A DNA stretch of 9,913 bases from NCBI GenBank assembly GCA_041497995.1, contig JBGQHM010000257.1, positions 1-9,913 of the forward strand, in the 5' to 3' direction. Positions 1 to 7,136 of the stretch are shown piece by piece (position 1 is the stretch's first letter; each line of letters starts with the position of its first letter). The notes under the pieces were generated by a model. The model searched no databases, was not told the origin of the DNA, and worked only from the letters and a program-made list of their open reading frames with translations. Source of the stretch: DATKMS01 sp041497995 (lineage in GTDB: Bacteria; Desulfobacterota; Binatia; HRBIN30). The position numbers were made by a program, and so were the translations under genes.

Positions 1-30
1 CAGGCAAGTGGATCGAAGATTCTGGGGCCC

Positions 31-1518
31 ATGCGTCACTCGCGGATTCTCCTTCATGGCGTGGGTGTCCTCACCACGCTGGCGGTGGGTTGCGCCATCA
101 ACCCCGTGAGCGGCCGCCCGCAGTTCGTCTTGGTGTCCAAGCAGGGCGAGCAGGAGATGGGCGACCAGGCGGCGAAACAGGTCGAACAGGAAATGGGCTT
201 CGTCGACAACGCGGCGCTGACCGCGTACGTCGAGGCCATTGGTCAACGGCTGGCGGCGCACTCGCCGCGTCAGGACGTTGCGTACCGCTTCCGTGTCGTT
301 GACACGCCAGAGCCGAACGCGTTCGCACTGCCTGGCGGCTACGTGTACGTGACGCGCGGACTGCTGGTGCTGGTCAACTCCGAAGACGAGCTCGCCGGCG
401 TCGTCGCCCACGAGATCGGCCACGTAGCTGCGCGCCATTCTGTAGAGCAGATCACCCGCGCGGCGCCATTCGCCGTCGTCACGAACCTCAGCGCCGCCGT
501 GACCGGTTTAGCGAGTCCGGCGCTCGGTCAGGTCGTCGGCGGTGTTGGCGGTCTGGCGTCGGGGCTGGTGTTGGCACCGTTCAGCCGCGATCAGGAACGC
601 GAGGCGGATCGGGTTGGGCAGCAGTTGGTCGCGGCGGCGGGATGGGATCCTGCTGCGCTAACCAACATTCTGCGCACCATGGAACGTGAGCAAGAGCTGG
701 AGGGCAATGCGCAGCAGCGCGCCAGCTTTCTCGCTTCACATCCATCGACGCCCGAGCGTGTCGCCAACACCACCGAGTACGCCAAAGAACTGCAGAGAGC
801 CCCGAGCGACCCGATCTGTCCGACCCGGGCCGCTGTCTTGGCAAGGCTCGACGGTCTCGTGGTGGGGCAGGAAGCTGCGGCGGGCGTGATCGTGGGGCAG
901 ACCTTTCTGCAGCCAGACCTCGACCTCTTCATCCGCTTCCCACCGGATTGGACTGTGCGAAACGGGCGCGGCCAGGTCGGCGCCATGTCGCCGGATCAGC
1001 GCGCGCTGGTGTTGCTCGAAGCGGTCGCTGACGGCGCCGACCCGTTCGCTGGCGCCCGGGCTCTGGAACGGGCCAGCGGCTCGCCGGTCGTTCCGACCAC
1101 CAAAGCGGGAATGATCGGCGCGCTGAAGGCGGCACGCGCCCGCGCGCGCGCACACACCGACTCGGGTGAAGTGGCGCTCGAGTTTGCGTGGATCGCCCAC
1201 GCCGGCCGCGTTTACCAGATTCTCGGTGTTACGCCGATCCAACACAGCGAGCCGTTCCTGCCTGTCTACGACGCTGTCGTGGAGAGTTTTCGGCCACTCC
1301 AACCGGCGGAGCGCGCGAGCATCCGCGAAGATCGCCTGCGTGTCTTTGCGGCGCGTCAGGGGGAGACGCTCACGGCGTTGGTCACTCGGACGAAGGGCAA
1401 ATGGAGTGTTGCGACGACCGCGGTCGTCAACGAGCTCTCCATTGATACGCCGTTGAAGACCGAATCCATCAAGATCGCCGTAGCTGAGCCGTACACGTCC
1501 CCACGTCCGCCGCAGTGA
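31..1518 (+). CDS. M48-family zinc metalloprotease, probable lipoprotein, with LysM-like C-terminus
   Basis: Predicted envelope zinc endopeptidase of family M48 (BepA/YfgC- and Ste24-like), 495 aa. The N-terminus has basic residues, a hydrophobic stretch (about 7-20) and an imperfect lipobox, L17-A-V-G-C21, so export and lipid anchoring are likely. The catalytic motif HEIGH lies at 127-131 (zinc ligands H127 and H131, base E128). The third ligand is probably E189 in the ExxxD motif E189-R-E-A-D193, and the family SHPST segment follows at 236-240. A Gly/Ala-rich helix (about 146-183) sits between the motifs, as in BepA-type proteins. Residues 290-425 form a second domain I cannot name. Residues 437-485 (RQGETL, then WSV and VNEL, ending in IKIAV) look like a degenerate LysM or dockerin-like module. 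In the family such proteins act in outer-membrane protein quality control; that role here is inferred. The ATG at 31 gives a sensible signal peptide but has no clear Shine-Dalgarno. The gene ends 69 bp before the debranching enzyme, so the two may be cotranscribed. Confidence 0.9.
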   Translation: MRHSRILLHGVGVLTTLAVGCAINPVSGRPQFVLVSKQGEQEMGDQAAKQVEQEMGFVDNAALTAYVEAIGQRLAAHSPRQDVAYRFRVVDTPEPNAFALPGGYVYVTRGLLVLVNSEDELAGVVAHEIGHVAARHSVEQITRAAPFAVVTNLSAAVTGLASPALGQVVGGVGGLASGLVLAPFSRDQEREADRVGQQLVAAAGWDPAALTNILRTMEREQELEGNAQQRASFLASHPSTPERVANTTEYAKELQRAPSDPICPTRAAVLARLDGLVVGQEAAAGVIVGQTFLQPDLDLFIRFPPDWTVRNGRGQVGAMSPDQRALVLLEAVADGADPFAGARALERASGSPVVPTTKAGMIGALKAARARARAHTDSGEVALEFAWIAHAGRVYQILGVTPIQHSEPFLPVYDAVVESFRPLQPAERASIREDRLRVFAARQGETLTALVTRTKGKWSVATTAVVNELSIDTPLKTESIKIAVAEPYTSPRPPQ

Positions 1519-1587
1519 CACGCCGCAGTGAACAGGCTTGACGGACGAGGACGCCGCGGGCGAGATCACGCAGATCCTGGGTGGGTG

Positions 1588-3669
1588 ATGTCAGATCAGG
1601 CGGGTTCACTGACCACGGTAGAGCACTGGGAGATGAGCGACGGGTCGCCGTCTCCCCTCGGTGCCACGTGGATCGGCGCGCACGAGGCCTACAACTTTGC
1701 GTTGTACTCGCGCCACGCGACGGGTGTCGTGCTGCTCCTGTACCGAGCGGATGATCTGATGCATCCGGTCTACGAGTACCGCCTTGACCCGCTCGCGAAC
1801 AAGACCGGGCGAGTGTGGCACTGTTGGGTGCCGGCAGCGGTTGCTCCCGGCGCGGCATTCTACGCGTATCGCATCGAAGGGCCCTATGACCCGCGGGCGG
1901 GCCACCGCTTCGACCCACACAAGGTGCTGCTCGACCCGCACGCGCCCACGGTGTTCTTCCCGCCCGCCTATAGCCGCACCGCCGCGGCACAGCCCGGTCC
2001 CGATGACGGTCGCGCCCCTCTCGGCACACTACCGTTGCGGCGCGTAGCCTTCGAGTGGGGCGACGACCGGCGCCCGCGCCATGCGCACGACACGATCATT
2101 TACGAGTTGCACGTGAAGGGTTTCACGGCGCGCGCCAACTCCGCCGTTACACCGGCCAAGCGCGGCACCTTCGCGGGATTGATTGAGAAGATCCCTTATC
2201 TGATGGAGCTGGGAGTGACCGTTGTCGAGTTGTTGCCAGTGCACCAGTACGATCCGGACGAAGGCAACTACTGGGGCTACATGACCCTGCACTTCTTCTC
2301 TCCGCACCAGGCGTACGCCTGCGGTGACGCGTTCGACGAGTTCCGCGAGATGATCAGAGCGTTTCACGCGGCCGGTATCGAGGTCGTGCTCGACGTGGTG
2401 TACAACCACACCAGCGAGGTGGGCGCGAATGGCCCGACGCACAGCTACCGCGGCATCGACAACAGCAGCTACTATCTGCTGGACCACGCATCCGGTGCCT
2501 ACGCGAACGACAGCGGTTGCGGCAACGTGCTGCGCTGCGGCCACCCGGCCGTGCGCGAGATGATCTTCGCCAGCTTGCGCCTCTGGGCTTTGGACCTGCA
2601 CGTCGACGGTTTCCGGTTCGATCTGGCGTCTATTCTCACGCGCAACAGCGACGGATCGATCAACCTGGAAGATCCGCCGCTGATCGCCGAGATCAGCACG
2701 TTTGCGCGCTACAACGACCTGCGCACGATTGCCGAAGCATGGGACATCAGCACCTACCAGCTCGGCCGCAGCTTCCCCGGCATGAACTGGCTGCAGTGGA
2801 ACGGCAAGTTTCGCGACGATCTGCGCGAGTTCATGAAGGGTATGCCCGGCAAGGTCTCTGACCTCATGCGGCGGCTCTATGGGAGTGACGACCTGTTCCC
2901 CGATACGTTGCTCGATGCCTGCCGGCCATATCAGAGCGTCAACTTCGTCACCGCGCACGACGGCTTCTGCCTGTACGATCTCGTCGCCTACAACCACCGG
3001 CACAACGAGGCCAACGGCCACAACAACGCCGACGGTGTCGACGACAACCGCAGTTGGAACTGTGGCTGGGAAGGCGACGTCGATGCGCCGGCCGAAGTAC
3101 TGGCGTTGCGCCGGCAGCAGGTCAAGAACTTCTTCTGCCTGCTGATGCTCGCCAACGGCACGCCGATGTTCTGCGCCGGCGACGAGTTCATGAACACGCA
3201 GCGTGGCAACAACAACCCGTACAATCAGGACAACGAGATCACGTGGCTCGATTGGGATCTCCTTGAGCGCAACCCTGACGTGTTCCGCTTCTTCAAGCAC
3301 ATGATCGCCTTTCGCAAGGCCCACCCTTCGATCAGTCGCAGCCGCTTCTGGCGTGAGGACGTGTGTTGGTACGGTGTCGACGGGCCGGCGGATCTCGGAT
3401 TTCACTCACACAGCCTGGCGTACCATCTGCGCGGCGCCGCCCTGGGCGATGACGACCTCTACGTGCTGATCAACGCCTACTGGGACGATCTGCTCTTCAG
3501 CATTTGCGATGGCCAGGCCGGCGACTGGTATCGCGTGGTGGATACTGGGCTGGCAAGCCCGGAAGATATCCTCGAGCCTCACCGGCAGGCGCCGCTTGCG
3601 GCTCTGCAGTATCTCGTCACGGCACGCTCGATCGTCGTGCTGCGGCGCCTGCGTTCGGCTCCTCGCTGA
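1588..3669 (+). CDS. glgX: glycogen debranching enzyme (GH13_11, isoamylase-type GlgX)
   Basis: Cytoplasmic glycogen debranching enzyme that hydrolyses alpha-1,6 branches of phosphorylase-trimmed glycogen; 693 aa from this start. Residues about 20-110 are a CBM48-type domain beginning PLGATW and NFALYS. The GH13 barrel follows with its four signature regions: DVVYNHT at 269-275, GFRFDLAS at 341-348 with nucleophile D345, IAEAWD at 381-386 with acid/base E383, and VTAHDG at 454-459 with transition-state stabiliser D458. The later stretches NEANGHNNADG, NRSWNCGWEG and GDEFMNTQRGNNN are typical of GlgX/TreX proteins, and the length fits. The start is uncertain. A GTG at 1528 would add 20 Arg/Gly/Asp-rich residues with no ribosome site. 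The ATG at 1588 is preceded by a G-rich run. An ATG at 1633 would put the start closest to the usual family N-terminus. No glgB, glgP or glgA is in the window. The last 53 bp overlap the end of the convergent carbonic anhydrase gene. Confidence 0.95.
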   Translation: MSDQAGSLTTVEHWEMSDGSPSPLGATWIGAHEAYNFALYSRHATGVVLLLYRADDLMHPVYEYRLDPLANKTGRVWHCWVPAAVAPGAAFYAYRIEGPYDPRAGHRFDPHKVLLDPHAPTVFFPPAYSRTAAAQPGPDDGRAPLGTLPLRRVAFEWGDDRRPRHAHDTIIYELHVKGFTARANSAVTPAKRGTFAGLIEKIPYLMELGVTVVELLPVHQYDPDEGNYWGYMTLHFFSPHQAYACGDAFDEFREMIRAFHAAGIEVVLDVVYNHTSEVGANGPTHSYRGIDNSSYYLLDHASGAYANDSGCGNVLRCGHPAVREMIFASLRLWALDLHVDGFRFDLASILTRNSDGSINLEDPPLIAEISTFARYNDLRTIAEAWDISTYQLGRSFPGMNWLQWNGKFRDDLREFMKGMPGKVSDLMRRLYGSDDLFPDTLLDACRPYQSVNFVTAHDGFCLYDLVAYNHRHNEANGHNNADGVDDNRSWNCGWEGDVDAPAEVLALRRQQVKNFFCLLMLANGTPMFCAGDEFMNTQRGNNNPYNQDNEITWLDWDLLERNPDVFRFFKHMIAFRKAHPSISRSRFWREDVCWYGVDGPADLGFHSHSLAYHLRGAALGDDDLYVLINAYWDDLLFSICDGQAGDWYRVVDTGLASPEDILEPHRQAPLAALQYLVTARSIVVLRRLRSAPR

Positions 3670-4372
3670 GCAGCGTGACGCTGCCATCGCGCAGTACATA
3701 CGTCGCGCCGATGACCTTCAGCGTTCCCTTGGTGACTCGGGGTGCCAGGATGGGCTGAAGCGTCTTGAGACGTTGCACGCCCATGCGGACATTTTCCGTG
3801 ATGGCATTGGCCATTTGATTCCCCGGCATGCCCTTGATGCGTGCCACGGCAGGTCTGATCAGGGCCACCAGATCCTTGATGGCGCCGGGCAGCGCGTCGT
3901 GCGCCTCAATGTGCGCCAGGGCGGCTTTGACCGCGCCGCATTGGCTGTGGCCGAGCACGACGACCAACGGCACGCCCAACTCGGCGACGGCATATTCGAT
4001 ACTGCCCTTCACGCTCGGTCCCGCCCCCTCGACCACGTTGCCCGCGATCCGTACAACGAATAAATCTCCGATGCCCTGGTCGAACAGAATCTCCGGCGGG
4101 ACCCGCGAGTCGGCACAGCCGACAATCGCGGCGACGGGACGTTGGCCCTCGGCGAGGGGCGCGAAATCTTCGGGCTTACGGTCTGGGTGGGCAAGCTCGC
4201 CTTTGACGAAGCGTCGATTGCCCTCCAACAGCCGCTGCAGCACGTCGTCGGCAGTGGGTGCGGGACTACCGCCGCTAGCGGCAGCCTGCGCTACCTGAGC
4301 CAGACGCGGTGCCGCGAGCCCTGTGGCCGCGAGCCCCAAGAGTTGCACGAACTGACGCCGAGAGCAGTGCAT
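3617..4372 (-). CDS. beta-class carbonic anhydrase with Tat signal peptide
   Basis: Zinc enzyme for reversible CO2 hydration to bicarbonate, 251 aa. The zinc ligands of the beta class are visible: C86 with the D88/R90 dyad in CADSR, and H142 and C145 in HSQC. Other family landmarks are the N-terminal LLEGNRRFV segment, the FVVRIAGN stretch and GSIEYAVAELG. The N-terminus carries a twin-arginine motif (SRRQFVQ, residues 4-10), a hydrophobic segment rich in Leu, Ala and Gly, and an AQA-A cleavage site near residue 31. The folded enzyme is therefore probably exported by Tat to the periplasm. The ATG at 4372 is chosen because a near-consensus ribosome site, GGAGGTGA, lies just upstream; a GTG at 4378 falls inside that site. 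The acetate kinase stop is 12 bp upstream, so this is the last gene of the minus-strand operon. Its 3' end overlaps glgX by 53 bp on the opposite strand, leaving no intergenic terminator. Family and export signal are clear; the physiological role is inferred. Confidence 0.95.
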   Translation of the reverse strand: MHCSRRQFVQLLGLAATGLAAPRLAQVAQAAASGGSPAPTADDVLQRLLEGNRRFVKGELAHPDRKPEDFAPLAEGQRPVAAIVGCADSRVPPEILFDQGIGDLFVVRIAGNVVEGAGPSVKGSIEYAVAELGVPLVVVLGHSQCGAVKAALAHIEAHDALPGAIKDLVALIRPAVARIKGMPGNQMANAITENVRMGVQRLKTLQPILAPRVTKGTLKVIGATYVLRDGSVTLLSEEPNAGAAARRSSVP

Positions 4373-4373
4373 C

Positions 4374-4387
4374 GTCACCTCCGCTTA
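4374..4387 (-). promoter_or_regulatory. ribosome binding site deciding the carbonic anhydrase start
   Basis: On the minus strand the acetate kinase stop TAA is followed by GCGGAGGTGACG and then ATG. The GGAGGTGA element complements the 16S rRNA tail over eight bases, with five bases between GGAGG and the ATG at 4372. The GTG at 4378 is part of this element, so it is unlikely to be the real start. Confidence 0.7.
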
Positions 4388-5572
4388 TCGGGTGGTGGTG
4401 CCTATCAGCCTGAGCGTGTGCTGCGCAATCATCAGGTTCTCATTTGTGGGCACCACCCACGCAGATGCAGCGCTGGCAGTTGTGGAGATGCGTGGCCCAC
4501 CTGCATGATTGGCTGTGGCGTCGAGGCCGATGCCGAGCCACGCAGCGTCGGCGCAGACGCGCGCTCGGATTTCATGTGCGTTCTCGCCGATGCCGCCGGT
4601 GAACACCAGTGCGTCCAAACCGCCCAAAGCAGCCGCCAGGGAACCAAGTTCACGGCCGATGCGGTAGACGAAGAGATCCACCGCTGCTCGTGCCCGCGGC
4701 TCGTCGCTCGCGAGCAGCGTGCGCATATCGCTCGATAGGCCGGAGACACCCAGCAAGCCGCAGCGATGGTACAACAGGTCTTCGAGGGCGCGCGCATCCA
4801 TGTGGTGCTGGTCCATGAGGTAGAGCAGAATGCCGGGATCGACAGCACCGGAGCGCGTCCCCATCGGCAAACCGTCCAGCGCCGTGAATCCCATCGTAGT
4901 TGCCAGGCTGCGGCCGTTGCGCATGGCGCACATGCTAGCGCCGTTGCCGAGGTGCGCTACGACAACGCGCGCCGCGGCGATCTCGGGAGCTACGCGAGGC
5001 AGCACCGAAGCGATGTACTCATACGATAAGCCATGAAACCCGTAGCGCCGCACACCGGTGGCGGTCAGCTCATGCGGTAGGGCGAACGTTTGGGCGACCG
5101 CAGGTTGGGTCTGGTGGAATGCCGTATCGAAGCACGCCACCTGCGGCAGCGCCGGTGTCGCCGCAGCGATGGCGCGCATGGGCGCCAGGTTGTGTGGCTG
5201 GTGCAAGGGCGCGAGGGGGATGAGCGCTTCGAGGGCCGCGAGCACGTCCGGGGTGATCCGCACCGGTTCGACAAATCTCTGGCCGCCGTGGACGACGCGG
5301 TGGCCGACACCCGCGAGCTCTGCGGCGTTCATGTGCCCCCGCAACCAGTCGCGGATCTCGGCGATGGCGCGCTGGTGATCGGTAGCCGACGTGTACGTCG
5401 CATCGAGGAGCACGGCGCCGCGCACGTCGTGAATCGACAAGTGCGGTCGCGCGCCGATCCCCTCGAACTCGCCGTGCGGACCCGCATCGAGCTCCCCGGC
5501 GCGCGTCGCATGGTAGAGCGCGAACTTGATGCTCGACGAGCCGGCGTTGACGACGAGGATCGCTTCGGTCAC
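4385..5572 (-). CDS. ackA: acetate kinase
   Basis: Cytoplasmic acetate kinase: acetate + ATP to acetyl phosphate + ADP, reversible, 395 aa, the usual family length. Conserved segments in order: VVNAGSSSIKF with N9, GHRVVHGG with R92, ACFDTAFH with catalytic D149, YGFHGLS with H180, AHLGNGAS at 206-213, GLPMGTRSG with transition-state arginine R240, FTGGIGEN at 324-331, and PTNENLMIA with metal-binding E378. These match the functional residues known from the Methanosarcina enzyme. The start is GTG at 5572; it gives the standard N-terminus, and a GGAG lies 11 bases upstream. The gene begins 18 bp after the unknown protein and ends 12 bp before the carbonic anhydrase, so cotranscription is likely. 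Neither phosphotransacetylase nor phosphoketolase, the common partners, is in the window, so the source of acetyl phosphate and the direction of flux cannot be read from here. Confidence 0.97.
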   Translation of the reverse strand: MTEAILVVNAGSSSIKFALYHATRAGELDAGPHGEFEGIGARPHLSIHDVRGAVLLDATYTSATDHQRAIAEIRDWLRGHMNAAELAGVGHRVVHGGQRFVEPVRITPDVLAALEALIPLAPLHQPHNLAPMRAIAAATPALPQVACFDTAFHQTQPAVAQTFALPHELTATGVRRYGFHGLSYEYIASVLPRVAPEIAAARVVVAHLGNGASMCAMRNGRSLATTMGFTALDGLPMGTRSGAVDPGILLYLMDQHHMDARALEDLLYHRCGLLGVSGLSSDMRTLLASDEPRARAAVDLFVYRIGRELGSLAAALGGLDALVFTGGIGENAHEIRARVCADAAWLGIGLDATANHAGGPRISTTASAASAWVVPTNENLMIAQHTLRLIGTTTR

Positions 5573-5590
5573 GGTACCAGCTGCTCCGGA

Positions 5591-7003
5591 TCACGCGGCC
5601 CGTGATGGGTGCCATCCAAACAGCGCGTCGCGCTTGATGGCGCGGGCGATGATTGGTGGCACCATGCTTTCCCACACGGGATCGGCTGACTGGATCTTGG
5701 CGAGCACGTCCCGGGTGAGGATGGGCAGGTAGCTCGGGTCGTAGTCGCGGATCGCCTCGACGAAACCGCCCTCCAGGAAATAGGAGTAGAGGTGCTGCGC
5801 GAGCGGGGCGATGCGCACCGTTTCTGCGGTGACGACCACACCGGACGTGGGGTCGCGGTATGGATAGACGTACAGCTTGACGTTGTCCCGGAACAGGCGT
5901 CCCGCGGATTCGAGAATGCCGCCCGCGAGGTCGCTATAGTGCGCGTCACGTGTCACCTCGAGCAGCGCGGGAATCCCCAGCGCGATGCCGATCGGCTTGG
6001 GCGTGTAACGCGAGAGGTACTCGACCAGGCGGAAGTAGCGGCCGTAGTTCGAGATCAGCACGGAATGGCCGAGCTCTCGCAGGATATCGACGCGTGCCAA
6101 GAAGTCGCGGTGGTCGATGCCGCTCTCGAGGGCGAGATTGCGGAGGGTCATCTCCATCAGGACGAACGGGGTCTCACCCTGCAAACGCGGCTCGCGCAGG
6201 AACTGCTCGTGCGCCCGCTCCAAGAGGTCCAATGTCAGGTTGGTGATCGGCCGGAAGGTGCCGCGCTCGACCAGTATCGGCCGCTTGTACAGCACCTCGG
6301 CCGCCTGCACGACCTCGCCGTTCGCTTGGAACATCGCGGCGTCGCTGAAACCACGCTCGACGAGCTGCAGACTGACGAGGCGGCTGTCGACGCCGGCGAA
6401 CGCCGGGCCCGACAGCTTGATGACGTCGATCTCGATACGTTCGCGCGTCAGGTCGTCCAGCAGGGACGACAGGAGCGCGTCAGGTTCGTCATGGTGGTAG
6501 AAGGCCGCGTGGATCAGATTCACGCCGATGATGCCCAAGGCTTCCTGCGCGCGGACGTTCTCTCCGTCGAGCATGCCGACGTGAATGATGACCTCGGATG
6601 GCGGTGCGCCGGGTTGTGTCTGGAAGCGCAAGCCGAGCCAGCCGTGGCCATCCTCCTGGCGGGCGCGATTGCGAGTCGCGACTGTGTCGGCGAAGACGAA
6701 GAACGTGCTGCGTTCGCCACGCGTCGCCTGCAGCCGTTCCAAGAGGAGATCGAACTCGTGCGCCAGCATGGCTTCCAAACGCTGGCGACTCACGTACCGA
6801 TCGCAGCGACCGTAGATCGCGTCGCTGACCGACATGTCGTATGCCGAGATTGTCTTGGCGACCGTATTGGAGGCGCGGCCTACGTGGAAGAACCAACGCG
6901 CCACCTCCTGGCCGGCGCCGATCTCCGCGAAGGCACCGTACTTGGCGGCGTCGAGATTGATCTGCAGAGCCTTCTGATAGGTGGTAAGCGGCAGCGGCTC
7001 CAT
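5591..7003 (-). CDS. conserved protein of unknown function (470 aa)
   Basis: I cannot assign a function. The protein is 470 aa, soluble by inspection, with no signal peptide or membrane segment. The N-terminal half contains well-ordered, motif-like stretches: KYGAFAEIGAGQEVARWFF (21-39), KTISAYDMSVSDAIYG (50-65), FFVFADTVATRN (101-112), DGHGWLGLRFQ (118-128) and VGMLDGENVRAQEALGIIGVN (142-162, over glycines and acidics). The middle (188-250) is rich in beta strands and includes SGPAFAGVDSRL and VLYKRPILVERG; the C-terminal third has LYVYPYRDP near 377-385. From memory, proteins of this type carry automated names such as TonB-dependent receptor or nicotinate-nucleotide adenylyltransferase. I see neither a plug and barrel nor an adenylyltransferase HxGH motif. 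The start is the ATG at 7003, because the recognisable sequence begins there. A TTG at 7117 would add 38 Arg/Ala-rich residues. It lies between the Ycf46-like ATPase (133 bp upstream) and ackA (18 bp downstream), suggesting a role linked to one of them. Confidence 0.85.
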   Translation of the reverse strand: MEPLPLTTYQKALQINLDAAKYGAFAEIGAGQEVARWFFHVGRASNTVAKTISAYDMSVSDAIYGRCDRYVSRQRLEAMLAHEFDLLLERLQATRGERSTFFVFADTVATRNRARQEDGHGWLGLRFQTQPGAPPSEVIIHVGMLDGENVRAQEALGIIGVNLIHAAFYHHDEPDALLSSLLDDLTRERIEIDVIKLSGPAFAGVDSRLVSLQLVERGFSDAAMFQANGEVVQAAEVLYKRPILVERGTFRPITNLTLDLLERAHEQFLREPRLQGETPFVLMEMTLRNLALESGIDHRDFLARVDILRELGHSVLISNYGRYFRLVEYLSRYTPKPIGIALGIPALLEVTRDAHYSDLAGGILESAGRLFRDNVKLYVYPYRDPTSGVVVTAETVRIAPLAQHLYSYFLEGGFVEAIRDYDPSYLPILTRDVLAKIQSADPVWESMVPPIIARAIKRDALFGWHPSRAA

Positions 7004-7136
7004 GCCGGCAGTATCGATGAGAGCCTGGCGCGCCGCAAGCCGTGCTGGCTTGGTCGCAGACCCAGCAGCCCGTCGAACCTGGCAGCCTACAGCGACCCAA
7101 CGGGGAGCGGGCCACAAAAGGACGCCGGCCGCAGGC
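7004..7136 (-). other. 133 bp gap with a small hairpin inside the minus-strand operon
   Basis: This is the only sizeable gap within the minus-strand block. It holds one perfect short inverted repeat: CAAGCC at 7036-7041 and GGCTTG at 7047-7052 around a 5-base loop, about 33 bases before the downstream ATG. There is no U-run, so it is not an intrinsic terminator. It could affect translation of the unknown protein or mark an internal promoter region; I see no convincing -35/-10 pair. The alternative is that the gap is coding from the TTG at 7117. Confidence 0.35.

Noticed and set aside
736..1569. 277-codon minus-strand open frame over the protease gene
   Set aside because: Antisense to a well-supported protease; no motif, Arg-rich translation.
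1528..1587. GTG start for glgX
   Set aside because: It adds 20 low-complexity charged residues, lacks a ribosome site and lies in a small direct repeat.
2029..3405. 458-codon open frame antisense to glgX
   Set aside because: High-GC mirror frame of a gene with all catalytic motifs. Its translation is a Val/Ala/Arg/His-rich mix with no motif or family resemblance.
7004..7117. TTG-initiated N-terminal extension of the unknown protein
   Set aside because: The 38 added residues are Arg/Ala-rich, with no ribosome site before the TTG. The recognisable sequence starts at the ATG at 7003. Not excluded outright.
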